Source: Roseococcus microcysteis
GTDB taxonomy: Bacteria; Pseudomonadota; Alphaproteobacteria; Acetobacterales; Acetobacteraceae
Reading direction: 5' to 3'
Length of the DNA stretch: 64,000 bases
Assembly: GCF_014764365.1 (NCBI RefSeq)
Contig: NZ_CP061718.1
Span: 3,860,501 to 3,924,500 of the forward strand
A program made the translations under genes and the position numbers. This document shows positions 54,687 to 63,231 of this stretch, one piece after another (position 1 is the first letter of the stretch; the number at the start of each line of letters is the position of its first letter). The notes under the pieces are model-generated. The model made no database searches. It was not told the origin of the DNA and saw nothing but the letters and a program-made list of their open reading frames with translations.

Positions 54687-56131
54687 GCTACACCATTGAA
54701 GGCGAAACCGGCCCCTGGGAGGTCGTGATCGGCCTCGAAGTCCATGCCCAGGTGACGTCCCACGCCAAGCTGTTCAGCGGTGCGGCCACGGCCTTCGGCG
54801 CCGAGCCCAACAGCCAGGTCAGCTTTGTGGATGCGGGCTTTCCGGGCATGCTGCCCGTGATCAACGAGGCCTGCATCGCCCAGGCGGTGCGGACGGGGCT
54901 CGGCCTGAACGCCGAGATCCATCTCTGGTCCCGCTTCGACCGGAAGAACTACTTCTACGCGGACCTGCCGCAGGGCTACCAGATCAGCCAGTACGCCCAT
55001 CCCATCGTGGGCAAGGGCGAGGTCGAGGTGACGCTGGCCGACGGTTCCACCAAGACCATCGGCATCACCCGCCTGCATCTGGAACAGGATGCGGGCAAGT
55101 CGCTGCACGACCAGCACCCGACCAAGTCCTTCATCGATCTGAACCGTTCGGGCGTGGCGTTGATGGAGATTGTCTCCGAGCCCGACATGCGCTCGCCCGA
55201 GGAAGCCGGCGCCTATCTCGCCAAGCTGCGGCAGATCATGCGCTACCTCGGCACCTGTGACGGCAACATGGATGAGGGCTCCATGCGCGCCGACGTGAAC
55301 GTCTCCGTCCGCAAGGCCGGCGAGGGGTTCCGCACGCGCTGCGAGGTGAAGAACGTCAACTCCATCCGCTTCGTCATGCAGGCCGTGGAGGCCGAGGCGC
55401 GGCGGCAGATCGAGGTGTGGGAATCCGGCGGCACGGTCGAGCAGGAAACCCGCCTCTTCGACACGGCGCGCGGCGTCACCCGCTCCATGCGCTCCAAGGA
55501 GGATGCGCATGACTACCGCTATTTCCCCGACCCGGACCTGCCGCCTTTGGTGCTGGAGCAGTCCTGGGTGGAGCAGCTCAAGGCCAGCCTGCCCGAACTG
55601 CCCGACCAGCGCCGCGCGCGCTACGTCGCCATGGGCCTCTCGCCCTATGACGCCCATGTGCTGACCATCGAGCGCGAGACGGCCACCTTCTTCGAGACGG
55701 TGGCCAAGGGCCGCGACGCCAAGGTCGCCGCAAACTGGGTGACGGGCGATTTCTTCGCCGCCCTGAACCGCCTCAAGCGCGACATCAGCGACCCGCCGGT
55801 GACGGCCGAACACCTGGGCGAGCTGCTGGACCTGCTGGCGGACAAGACGCTCTCCGGCGCGCTGGCCAAGCAGGTCTTCGAGGCGATGATCGAGACGGGC
55901 CAGGCCCCCAGCGTGATCGTGGAGGAACGCGGCCTGCGCCAGGTGACGGACACCGGCGCCATCGAGGCCGCGGTGGACGCCATCATGGCGGCGAACGCGG
56001 ACAAGGTGGCGGAATACCGCAGCGGCAAGGAGAAGCTGTTCGGCTTCTTCGTGGGCCAGACCATGAAGGCCATGGCGGGGAAGGGAAATCCGGCCCTGGT
56101 GAATGAGGTGCTGAAGAAGAAGCTGGCCTAG
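54683..56131 (+). CDS. gatB: aspartyl/glutamyl-tRNA amidotransferase subunit B
   Basis: This 482-aa kinase-like subunit activates the misacylated tRNA and completes the transamidation. [57 protein letters not shown] and [17 protein letters not shown] are the family landmarks, followed by the helical and YqeY-like tRNA-binding tail. It is the last gene of gatCAB. It overlaps the 3' end of the convergent VOC gene by 4 bases. Confidence 0.96.
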   Translation: MSYTIEGETGPWEVVIGLEVHAQVTSHAKLFSGAATAFGAEPNSQVSFVDAGFPGMLPVINEACIAQAVRTGLGLNAEIHLWSRFDRKNYFYADLPQGYQISQYAHPIVGKGEVEVTLADGSTKTIGITRLHLEQDAGKSLHDQHPTKSFIDLNRSGVALMEIVSEPDMRSPEEAGAYLAKLRQIMRYLGTCDGNMDEGSMRADVNVSVRKAGEGFRTRCEVKNVNSIRFVMQAVEAEARRQIEVWESGGTVEQETRLFDTARGVTRSMRSKEDAHDYRYFPDPDLPPLVLEQSWVEQLKASLPELPDQRRARYVAMGLSPYDAHVLTIERETATFFETVAKGRDAKVAANWVTGDFFAALNRLKRDISDPPVTAEHLGELLDLLADKTLSGALAKQVFEAMIETGQAPSVIVEERGLRQVTDTGAIEAAVDAIMAANADKVAEYRSGKEKLFGFFVGQTMKAMAGKGNPALVNEVLKKKLA

Positions 56132-56607
56132 CCGGCTTCGGCCAGCAGCCCCTCCACATCCAGCCGGCGGGTGAACATGGTCATCCGCCCGTCGGCATCC
56201 TGGGGCCATTCCTCGCGCGGGCGGTCGCGGTACAGCTCGACCCCGTTGCCGTCCGGGTCGCGAAGATAGAGCGCCTCGCTCACCCCATGGTCCGAGGCGC
56301 CTTCCAGCCGCACGCCCGCCGCCAGCACCCGCCGCAGCGCCGCCGCCAGCGAAGCCCGATCGGGGTAGAGCAGCGCCACGTGGTACAGGCCGGTATGCCC
56401 GGCGGGCGGCGGCGTTCCGCCCGCGCTCTCCCAGGTGTTGAGCGCGATATGGTGGTGATACCCGCCAGCCGAGAGAAAGGCGGCACCCGGCCGTTCCAGC
56501 ATCACCTCCAGGCCCAGCACGTCGCGCCAGAAGCCCAGCGCGCGTGGCAGGTCGGCAACCTTGAGGTGGACATGCCCGATGCGGGCCTGGGGATGGATCC
56601 TGTTCAT
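56128..56607 (-). CDS. VOC family dioxygenase/glyoxalase-like protein
   Basis: This 159-aa protein has the paired beta-alpha-beta3 VOC fold. [23 protein letters not shown] opens with the metal His (GHVHLKV). [21 protein letters not shown] with the second His, and [14 protein letters not shown] with the Glu ligand complete the metal set. It resembles catechol 2,3-dioxygenase-like ring-cleavage enzymes and fosfomycin-resistance folds. The substrate is unknown. ATG 56607 follows GGGGGG. Confidence 0.85.
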   Translation of the reverse strand: MNRIHPQARIGHVHLKVADLPRALGFWRDVLGLEVMLERPGAAFLSAGGYHHHIALNTWESAGGTPPPAGHTGLYHVALLYPDRASLAAALRRVLAAGVRLEGASDHGVSEALYLRDPDGNGVELYRDRPREEWPQDADGRMTMFTRRLDVEGLLAEAG

Positions 56608-56644
56608 GCCCCCCAACATGGCGCCGCGCGGGCCCGCGCGCCAA

Positions 56645-57553
56645 TCACCGTCGCGGATGAGGCTTATTCGCCATCCGCTTTCCGGGGCGCGTCACCAGCC
56701 ATAGCCCCGCGAAGATCAGCCCCACCGCCGGCAGGGCCAGCCAGCCCATGCGCTCGCCGAAGATGATGGCCCCCCAGACCACCCCCGCGATGGTGACGAT
56801 GTAGCCCACTTGGCTCGTGACCACGGCGCCCGCCGCCGCGATCACGCGGAAATAGGCCAGGTAGGCGATGGCGGTCAGCACGGCCTGCAGCGGCAGCAGC
56901 GCCTCGGCCCGCCAATCCGCGGTCAGCGGCGGGTGGAACTGCCCCAGCGCCAGCGCGAAGAAAGCCAGGCAGAAGGCCGCCCCGTAGAGCGACCCCGCCG
57001 CGACCGCCAGCGGCCCGGTGCCGCGCGGCGCGAACTGCACCGCCACCAGCCCCGACACCGCGTAGCAGACCGGGGTGAGAGCGGCGACCAGCGCCCAGCC
57101 GATCAGCGAGGCCGCAGGCAGCGCCGCCCCCGGCGCCATGGCCAGCGCCACCCCCGCGAAGCCCAGCGCGGTGCCGGCGACGCGACGCGCCGTCAGGCGC
57201 TCCTGCCCGATGGCCGCGGCCCCCACCACGGTCAGCATGGGGGCCAGCGGGATCAGCAGTGCGAAGAAGCCGGCCGGGATGTGCTGCAGCGCGTGGAAGC
57301 CGAAGACATTGGCCAGGGCGAAGCCCGACCCGCCCGCCGCGAGGTAGTAAAGAAGATGCGCCCGGTCGCGCGGGATGGCCTGCCCCCGCGCCCGGCAGAG
57401 CAGGGTCAGCGCGAGGGCCGACCCCACGGCCGTCCAGAAGGCGAAGCCCATGGCCGAGATGCCGAGCCCCATGCCCACCTTGGCGATGGCGGGCGTCAGC
57501 CCCCAGATGGCCCCGGTCAGCAGCAGCAGGGGCAGGATGGGCGTTCGGGTCAT
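56645..57553 (-). CDS. EamA/DMT family transporter
   Basis: This 302-aa inner-membrane exporter has about ten hydrophobic helices and two EamA repeats. The first starts LLLLTGAIWGLTPAIAKVG. The second contains SLIGWALVAALTPVCYAVSG and VVTSQVGYIVTIAGVVWG in adjoining helices, ending ERMGWLALPAVGLIFAGLWL. Family members export amino acids or metabolites; specificity is not visible. ATG 57553 gives the standard N-terminus. It is a stand-alone gene, 37 bases upstream of the VOC gene on the same strand. Confidence 0.9.
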   Translation of the reverse strand: MTRTPILPLLLLTGAIWGLTPAIAKVGMGLGISAMGFAFWTAVGSALALTLLCRARGQAIPRDRAHLLYYLAAGGSGFALANVFGFHALQHIPAGFFALLIPLAPMLTVVGAAAIGQERLTARRVAGTALGFAGVALAMAPGAALPAASLIGWALVAALTPVCYAVSGLVAVQFAPRGTGPLAVAAGSLYGAAFCLAFFALALGQFHPPLTADWRAEALLPLQAVLTAIAYLAYFRVIAAAGAVVTSQVGYIVTIAGVVWGAIIFGERMGWLALPAVGLIFAGLWLVTRPGKRMANKPHPRR

Positions 57554-57636
57554 GCCCGCGCAGAGGCCCCCGGCGCGCGCCCCTGTCAACTCAACGCCCA
57601 GGCGGCGAGATATAAGCGGCGGGGTATAAGCACGGC

Positions 57637-58356
57637 ATGGAGTGGCCCGAATCGGAAACCATTGCCCTGCGGCCCGACCCGCTGCTGCCCGAGGCCCCAT
57701 GCCCGGTGCGCTGGCGGCGTTCGGCCCGGGCGCGGCGCGTCTCGCTGCGCATCTCCCCCGCCGAGGGCGCGGTGGTGGTGACCCTGCCCATGAAGGTGGG
57801 CCGCCGCCATGGCCTCGCCTTGCTGACGGAACATGCGGGCTGGGTGCTGCAGCGCGTGGCGGCCCTGGCGCCGGAGCGCAAGCTGATGCCCGGCGGCATG
57901 GTGCCCATCGGCGGCGTGGAGCACCTCATCCGCCACGACCCCGCGCGCCGCGGGGCGGCGCTGCTGGAAGAGGGCGTGCTGGTGGTCTCGGGCCAGGTGG
58001 AGTTCGTGGGCCGCCGCGTGCGCGACTTCCTGCGGGCCGAGGCGCTGCGTCGCATCACGCAGGCCGCGCGCCCGCATGCCGCGGCCCTGGGCGTGACCCC
58101 GCGCGCCATCCGCCTGAAGGACACGAAAAGCCGCTGGGGCAGCTGCGCGCCGGACCGGACGCTGGCCTTCTCCTGGCGCCTGGTCATGGCGCCGCATTGG
58201 GTGCTGGATTACGTGGTGGCGCATGAGGTGGCGCATCTGCGGGAGATGAACCACTCCGCCCGCTTCTGGGCGCTGGTGGAATCAAGAACCCCGCACCGCG
58301 CCGCCGCGAGCGAATGGCTGCGGCGGAACGGGGCGGGGCTGTTGCGGGTGGGTTAG
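57637..58356 (+). CDS. DUF45 (YgjP-like) metallopeptidase family protein
   Basis: This 239-aa protein carries the zinc motif HEVAH (VVAHEVAHLREMNHSARFW), with the downstream His and Glu typical of the DUF45/YgjP family. KDTKSRWGSCAPDRTLAFSWRL is the family core before it, split as TKSRWGSC and LAFSWRL. YgjP-like proteins are presumed peptidases related to SprT, with no proven substrate. It ends just before a convergent hairpin shared with rpoH. Confidence 0.9.
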   Translation: MEWPESETIALRPDPLLPEAPCPVRWRRSARARRVSLRISPAEGAVVVTLPMKVGRRHGLALLTEHAGWVLQRVAALAPERKLMPGGMVPIGGVEHLIRHDPARRGAALLEEGVLVVSGQVEFVGRRVRDFLRAEALRRITQAARPHAAALGVTPRAIRLKDTKSRWGSCAPDRTLAFSWRLVMAPHWVLDYVVAHEVAHLREMNHSARFWALVESRTPHRAAASEWLRRNGAGLLRVG

Positions 58357-58364
58357 TGTCTGAT

Positions 58365-58390
58365 CGCCTTCGGTGGAATCACCGAAGGCG
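58365..58390. terminator. perfect hairpin between the DUF45 gene and rpoH
   Basis: CGCCTTCGGTG pairs perfectly with CACCGAAGGCG (11 bp) around GAAT. It sits midway between two convergent genes. There is no long T-tract; a bidirectional terminator is likely from its position and stability. Confidence 0.65.
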
Positions 58391-58416
58391 TGAATCAGCC
58401 GCTCAGCAGAAGGCGG

Positions 58417-59298
58417 TCAGCCCACCGTCAGCCGCCGCTCCGTGATCTGCTGCTTCATGGACTTCTGCAGCTTCTCGAAGGCGCGCACCTCGATCTGGCG
58501 CACGCGCTCGCGGCTGATGTTGTACTGCTGGGACAGCTCCTCCAGCGTGGTCGGTTCATCCTTCAGGCGACGCTCGATCAGGATGTGGCGCTCACGCTCG
58601 TTCAGGGTGCGCAGCGCGCCGTTCAGCAGGTCCTTGCGGTTGGACATGTCCTGCCGGTCGGCGAGTTCCTCCTCCTGGCTCTCGCTGTCATCCACCAGCC
58701 AGTCCTGCCACTCGCCCTCGCTGTCGGCGCGGACGGGGGCGTTCAGGCTGTTGTCGGGCGAGGCAAGGCGGCGGTTCATGCTGACCACGTCCTGCTCGGG
58801 CACGGCAAGCGTCTTCGCGATCTTGGCCACGACCTCGGGCTGCAGGTCGCCATCCTCCAGCGCCCCGATCTGCCCCTTGAGGCGGCGGAGGTTGAAGAAC
58901 AGCTTCTTCTGCGCGGCGGTGGTGCCCATCTTCACGAGGGACCAGCTGTGCAGGATGTATTCCTGGATGGCGGCGCGGATCCACCACATGGCGTAGGTGG
59001 CCAGGCGGAAGCCACGGTCCGGGTCGAACCGCTTCACCGCCTGCATCATGCCGACATTGCCCTCGCTGATGAGCTCGCCCACGGGCAGGCCGTAGCCGCG
59101 ATAGCCCATGGCGATCTTGGCGACGAGGCGCAAATGCGAGGTGACAAGCTTGTGGGCCGCGGCCTCATCGGCCGCGTCGCGCCAGCGCTTGGCGAGGTTC
59201 AGCTCCTCCTCCGGGGCCAGCATCGGAAACTTCCGGATCTCCTGCAGGTAGCGGGAGAGGTTGCCTTCCGGGGCCATGGGGATGCTCAGTGACGCCAT
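58417..59298 (-). CDS. rpoH: RNA polymerase sigma-32 factor
   Basis: This 293-aa heat-shock sigma factor has region 2 blocks SHLRLVAKIAMGYRGYGLPVG in part (LRLVAKIA), GNVGMMQAVKRFDPDRGFRLATYA in part (FDPDRGFRLATYA) and WWIRAAIQEYIL. The RpoH box QKKLFFNLR, unique to sigma-32, follows. Region 4 is LNERERHILIERRL, with LEELSQQYNISRERVRQIE as the -35-binding helix-turn-helix. ATG 59298 gives the standard start. A sigma-70-like promoter lies 160 bases upstream, leaving a long leader. Confidence 0.96.
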   Translation of the reverse strand: MASLSIPMAPEGNLSRYLQEIRKFPMLAPEEELNLAKRWRDAADEAAAHKLVTSHLRLVAKIAMGYRGYGLPVGELISEGNVGMMQAVKRFDPDRGFRLATYAMWWIRAAIQEYILHSWSLVKMGTTAAQKKLFFNLRRLKGQIGALEDGDLQPEVVAKIAKTLAVPEQDVVSMNRRLASPDNSLNAPVRADSEGEWQDWLVDDSESQEEELADRQDMSNRKDLLNGALRTLNERERHILIERRLKDEPTTLEELSQQYNISRERVRQIEVRAFEKLQKSMKQQITERRLTVG

Positions 59299-59459
59299 GT
59301 GGTCCGAACTCCTGACTGCGCCAGAACCCGCCCCGTGACGGCGACGGGCACCTGGCCGTTCATGGCAACGGCGTCCGGGCCCCTTCGGTTGCATCCGCCC
59401 CGGTCACGGAGGGGGCGGTGTCAGCGAACCGAAGTCACGCGGCACCCGGCCGACGCTGT

Positions 59460-59488
59460 ACATTACCGTTCGTTTAGTCTGGTCTCAA
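59460..59488 (-). promoter_or_regulatory. sigma-70-type promoter candidate for rpoH
   Basis: On the minus strand TTGAGA (59483-59488) and TAATGT (59460-59465) are spaced exactly 17 bases apart, upstream of rpoH. This would give a leader of about 155 bases before the ATG at 59298. It is the best-spaced promoter seen in the window; no start site is proven. Confidence 0.5.
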
Positions 59489-59548
59489 CTGAAACGCAAG
59501 GATAACCAACCCCGGCACTCTGTCATCCCACCTAATTCCACGTGGCAG

Positions 59549-60532
59549 CTATGGCGAGAGCGCGGTGATGAGATCCTGCATGTCCTTCGGCGGATCAGCG
59601 CGGAAAGTTAGCACATCCTTTGTAACCGGATGATGAAATTCGAGGCTGGCCGCGTGCAGGGCCTGGCGGGGGAAGGCCAGCAGCGCCTGGCGTGCCGCCT
59701 CGGGCAGGGCGCGACTCGCGGCCGGGATGCGGCGCAGATAGACCGGGTCCCCCACCAGCGGGTGGCCAATATGCGCCAGGTGGACCCTGATCTGATGGGT
59801 CCGCCCGGTGGCGAGCTTGCAGCGCAGCAGGCTGACGCCGCCGTGGAACACGCGCTCGGTCCGGTAGCGGGTGAGCGCCGCCTTGCCGGATTTGGCACCC
59901 CCGCGCCCCACCACCGCCATGCGTTTGCGGTCGAGCTGGTGGCGGCCGATGGCGGCCTCCACCTCGCCCGCGGCCGGGCTGGGCACGCCCCAGACCAGGG
60001 CCAGATACTCCCGGTCCAGGTCGCGCGCGGCGAAGGCTTCGGACAGGGCGCGGTGGGCGCGCTCGCTCTTGGCCACGACCATGACGCCGGAGGTGTCCTT
60101 GTCCAGCCGGTGGACGATGCCCGGCCGCTTCTCGCCGCCGATCCCTTCCAGCTCCTCCCCCGCATGGCCGAGCAGCGCGTTGACCAGCGTGCCGTCCAGG
60201 TTGCCTGGTGCGGGGTGGACGACCAGCCCGGCCGGCTTGTCCAGCACGATCAGGTGCGAATCCTCGAACAGGATGTCGAGCGGGATGTCCTGCGCCACGG
60301 GCCGAGCGGGCAGGGGGGGCGGCGGGGTGAGGGTGTAGAGCACGCCCGGCCGGATGGGCCGCGCGGGATCGGTGAAGACCTGGCCGCCCTCCCGCGCCTG
60401 GCCTTCCTCGATCAGCGCCTTGACGCGCGAGCGCGAGAGCGTGCCTATCCGCGCCGCGAGGAAGCGGTCGGCGCGTTCGCCGCGGTCGGGTTCGGCCGCG
60501 AGACATTCATGGGGTGCGGAGGGGTCGGCCAA
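59549..60532 (-). CDS. rluD: RluD family 23S rRNA pseudouridine synthase
   Basis: This 327-aa enzyme probably makes pseudouridines in helix 69 of 23S rRNA. An N-terminal S4 domain (RADRFLAARIGTLSRSRVKALIEEG in part) precedes the catalytic domain. VLDKPAGLVVHPA, PGIVHRLDKDTSG with the nucleophile Asp, and ATGRTHQIRVHLAHIGHPLVGDP in part (GRTHQIRVH) are canonical. The start is TTG at 60532; no ATG/GTG gives a full S4 domain. That start shares a base with the ATG of the divergent DUF6476 gene. Confidence 0.92.
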   Translation of the reverse strand: MADPSAPHECLAAEPDRGERADRFLAARIGTLSRSRVKALIEEGQAREGGQVFTDPARPIRPGVLYTLTPPPPLPARPVAQDIPLDILFEDSHLIVLDKPAGLVVHPAPGNLDGTLVNALLGHAGEELEGIGGEKRPGIVHRLDKDTSGVMVVAKSERAHRALSEAFAARDLDREYLALVWGVPSPAAGEVEAAIGRHQLDRKRMAVVGRGGAKSGKAALTRYRTERVFHGGVSLLRCKLATGRTHQIRVHLAHIGHPLVGDPVYLRRIPAASRALPEAARQALLAFPRQALHAASLEFHHPVTKDVLTFRADPPKDMQDLITALSP

Positions 60533-60810
60533 TGCGGGCGCTCAAATTCCTGGTGGTGGCGATGGGGGTGATGATCGTCGCCGGCACCGTGACGCTGGTC
60601 GCGCTGATCGTCCAGCGGGCGGGCGGGGCGGTGACCGGGGCATTGCCTCCCGCGACGCTGGACCTGCCGGCCGGCGCGCGCATCCTGTCGGTGAGCGGGG
60701 CGGGCGACCGCTTCGCCGTCCTGGTCGAGGGGCCGGCCGAAGACAGGCGCATCCTGCTGCTGGATGCGCGCAGTGGCCGCGTGGTGGGTGAGGTGCGCCC
60801 CCGCCCGTGA
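60532..60810 (+). CDS. small membrane protein (DUF6476-like)
   Basis: This 92-aa protein has a single N-terminal membrane helix at about residues 4-27 ([17 protein letters not shown]). A small periplasmic domain follows, with [23 protein letters not shown] and a second strand pair [17 protein letters not shown]. It matches the pattern of the small proteins beside rluD in alphaproteobacteria (DUF6476). The function is unknown. Its start overlaps the rluD TTG on the other strand, and its stop overlaps the next GTG (GTGA). Confidence 0.75.
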   Translation: MRALKFLVVAMGVMIVAGTVTLVALIVQRAGGAVTGALPPATLDLPAGARILSVSGAGDRFAVLVEGPAEDRRILLLDARSGRVVGEVRPRP

Positions 60811-60980
60811 CCCACCGCAAACCCCATCTGCCTGAGAAGCCCTGCGCCGCTTGCGGCCGGCCCTTCGCCTGGCGGAAGAAGTGGGCGCGGGTGTGGGACG
60901 AGGTCCGGTATTGCTCCGATGCGTGCCGCGAGGGGCGCCATGCAAAGGCCCGGCTTGCCCAACCGCGCCGGGGGGGCTAA
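60807..60980 (+). CDS. DUF2256 family small zinc-ribbon-like protein
   Basis: This 57-aa protein reads [20 protein letters not shown], then [21 protein letters not shown]. The CxxC and CxxxC pairs and the WRKKWARxWDEVxYCSxxC pattern are diagnostic of DUF2256. It is probably a small zinc-binding protein of unknown role. The start is GTG in a four-base overlap with the preceding gene. It ends 21 bases before tRNA-Glu. Confidence 0.85.
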   Translation: MTHRKPHLPEKPCAACGRPFAWRKKWARVWDEVRYCSDACREGRHAKARLAQPRRGG

Positions 60981-61001
60981 GAGCGGCGCATCCAAGGCAT
61001 G

Positions 61002-61077
61002 GTCCCCTTCGTCTAGAGGCCTAGGACACCGCCCTCTCACGGCGGCAACACGGGTTCGAATCCCGTAGGGGACGCCA
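61002..61077 (+). tRNA. tRNA-Glu (anticodon CTC)
   Basis: Acceptor GTCCCCT pairs with AGGGGAC. Anticodon stem CCGCC/GGCGG encloses loop CTCTCAC (anticodon CTC), the T arm is CGGGTTCGAATCCCG, and the encoded 3' end is GCCA. Confidence 0.96.
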
Positions 61078-61152
61078 CCTCAACGCATTGATTTCGAGGC
61101 GTTGACACCCCCCGGCACTTCTGGCTCGCTTCGCCCAAATCGGGGGCGCTCC

Positions 61153-62319
61153 ATGGCATTCGAACTGACGGCCGAGCAGGCCGAGATCCGCGCGCAGGTT
61201 CTCAAGCTCTGCGCCGCTTTCGGCGACGACTACTGGCTCCGCAAGGAGAGCGAGGCGAGCTTCCCCCATGAATTCCACGCCGCCATCGCCAAGGGTGGCT
61301 GGCTCGGCATCGCCATGCCGGAGGAATATGGCGGCGGCGGCCTCGGCATCAGCGAGGCCGCGGTGATGATGCAGGCGGTGGCCGAAAGCGGTGCCTGCAT
61401 GTCCGGCGCCTCCGCCATCCACATGAACATCTTTGGCCTCAACCCCGTCGTGGTCTTCGGCAATGAGGAGCAGAAGCGCCGCGCCCTGCCGCCGTTGATC
61501 GCGGGCGAGGACAAGCCCTGCTTCGCCGTCACCGAACCCGATGTCGGCCTCAACACCACCGAGCTCAAGACGCGCGCCGAACGCCAGGGCGACCGCTACA
61601 TCGTGCGCGGCCAGAAGATGTGGATCAGCACCGCGCAGGTGGCCAACAAGATGCTGCTGCTGGCGCGCACCACCCCGCTCGACCAGGTGCGGCGCAAGAC
61701 GGAGGGCCTGTCCCTCTTCTACACCGACCTCGACCGCGCGCGCGTCGAGGTGCGCCTCATCGAGAAGATGGGCCGCCACGCGGTGGATTCGAACATGCTC
61801 TTCTTCGACGGGCTGGAGGTGCCGGAGGCGGACCGCATCGGCGAGGAAGGCAAGGGTTTCCACTACATCCTGCACGGCATGAACCCCGAGCGCATCCTGA
61901 TCGCGGCCGAGGCGGTGGGCATCGGCCGCGCGGCCCTGGGCAAGGCGACCCGGTATGCGAAGGACCGCCGCGTCTTCGGCCGCGCCATCGGGCAGAACCA
62001 GGGCATCCAGCACCCGCTGGCGCGCTGCTGGGCGCATCTGGAGGCGGCGGAACTCATGGTGATGAAGGCGGCCGCCCTCTATGATGCGGGGCGTGAGTGC
62101 GGGGCGGAATCCAACGCCGCGAAATACCTGGCCGCCGAGGCCGGCTTCTCCGCCGCCGAGACCGCGGTGATGACCCATGGCGGCATGGGCTATGCCCAGG
62201 AATACCATGTGGAGCGCTATCTGCGCGAAAGCCTGATCCCGCGCATCGCCCCCGTCAGCCGCGAACTCATCCTGAGCCACATCGCCGAGCGCGTGCTGGG
62301 CCTGCCCAAATCCTATTGA
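61153..62319 (+). CDS. acyl-CoA dehydrogenase family protein
   Basis: This 388-aa FAD enzyme introduces a double bond into acyl-CoA. The N-terminal helical part (AFELTAEQAEIRAQV) is followed by FAVTEPDVGLNTTELKTRA in part (TEPDVGLNTT), where the FAD/substrate loop lies, and GQKMWISTAQVANKML. The C-terminal helices have YAKDRRVFGRAIGQNQGIQHPLA in part and MTHGGMGYAQEYHVERYLRES in part, which binds FAD. ACAD paralogues are numerous, so chain-length specificity is unknown. ATG 61153 is the standard start. The PrpB-like lyase follows convergently. Confidence 0.93.
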   Translation: MAFELTAEQAEIRAQVLKLCAAFGDDYWLRKESEASFPHEFHAAIAKGGWLGIAMPEEYGGGGLGISEAAVMMQAVAESGACMSGASAIHMNIFGLNPVVVFGNEEQKRRALPPLIAGEDKPCFAVTEPDVGLNTTELKTRAERQGDRYIVRGQKMWISTAQVANKMLLLARTTPLDQVRRKTEGLSLFYTDLDRARVEVRLIEKMGRHAVDSNMLFFDGLEVPEADRIGEEGKGFHYILHGMNPERILIAAEAVGIGRAALGKATRYAKDRRVFGRAIGQNQGIQHPLARCWAHLEAAELMVMKAAALYDAGRECGAESNAAKYLAAEAGFSAAETAVMTHGGMGYAQEYHVERYLRESLIPRIAPVSRELILSHIAERVLGLPKSY

Positions 62320-62325
62320 GAAGCC

Positions 62326-63231
62326 CTATTCCAGCCCCGGCAGCCGGCTCGCCACCAGCGATCCGTCCAGCGCCTCATGCTCGGAATAGCCCAGCACCTC
62401 GTAGAGCTGCGCGCGCGTCTGCAGCCGCGGCAGCATGGCGGCGATGGAGCCGTCACGCGCCAGCGTCGCATAGACCTCCGTCAGCGTGGCGGCTTCGGCG
62501 CGGAAGGCCGTGGCGGGCCAGATCACGATCCGAAAGCCCCAGGCCTCGAACTGGTCGGCGGTGAACATCGGCGTGCGGCCGAACTCCGTCATGTTGGCCA
62601 GCAGCGGCACGTCGAGCGCGGCGGCGAAGCGGCGGAAATCCTCCTCCCGCGCCAGGGCCTCGGGGAAGATCGCATCGGCCCCCGCGCGGACATAGAGCTG
62701 CGCGCGCGCGATGGCGGCCTCGATCCCCTCCTGCGCCACGGCGTCGGTGCGCGCCATGATGCGGAGGTGCCGGCGGGCGCGGCGGGCGGCGGCGATGCGC
62801 TCGGCCATCTCCTCGGGCGCGCAGAGCTTCTTGTCATTCAGGTGGCCGCATTTCTTGGGCTGGTGCTGGTCCTCGATCTGCACGGCGCCCGCGCCCGCCG
62901 CCTCCAGCTCCCGCACCGTGCGCATCACGTTGAGCGGCGGGCCGAAACCCGTATCGGCGTCCACCAGCACGGGCAGGCCCGTGGCGCGCACCGTGGCGCG
63001 GGTGAAGAAGCAGAGTTCCTCCAGCGACACCAGGCCGAGATCGGGCAGGCCCAGCAGCGAGGAGGTGGCGCCGCCCGAGATGTACAGCGCCTCGAACCCC
63101 GCCCGCTTGGCCAGGATGCCGCCCATGGGGTGCGGCGCGCCGGGCATGCGCAGGATGCCGGGCCGCGCCCAGAGTTCGGCCATGCGCAGCCCCGCGGGCG
63201 TCTCGGGCTCCGGCCCCAGCAGCCAGGTCAT
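62326..63231 (-). CDS. isocitrate lyase/PEP mutase family protein (PrpB-like)
   Basis: This 301-aa TIM-barrel lyase has the signature catalytic motif KKCGH at 126-130, with VLVDADTGFG holding the metal aspartates (91 and 93) and QIEDQHQPKKCGHL around it. MARTDAVAQEGIEAAI and ANMTEFGRTPMF resemble 2-methylisocitrate lyase (PrpB) and oxaloacetate decarboxylase-type members. No prpC or prpD is nearby, so a methylcitrate role is unproven. It starts in an ATGA overlap with the upstream tctA on the same strand, implying co-translation with a carboxylate transporter. Confidence 0.87.
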   Translation of the reverse strand: MTWLLGPEPETPAGLRMAELWARPGILRMPGAPHPMGGILAKRAGFEALYISGGATSSLLGLPDLGLVSLEELCFFTRATVRATGLPVLVDADTGFGPPLNVMRTVRELEAAGAGAVQIEDQHQPKKCGHLNDKKLCAPEEMAERIAAARRARRHLRIMARTDAVAQEGIEAAIARAQLYVRAGADAIFPEALAREEDFRRFAAALDVPLLANMTEFGRTPMFTADQFEAWGFRIVIWPATAFRAEAATLTEVYATLARDGSIAAMLPRLQTRAQLYEVLGYSEHEALDGSLVASRLPGLE

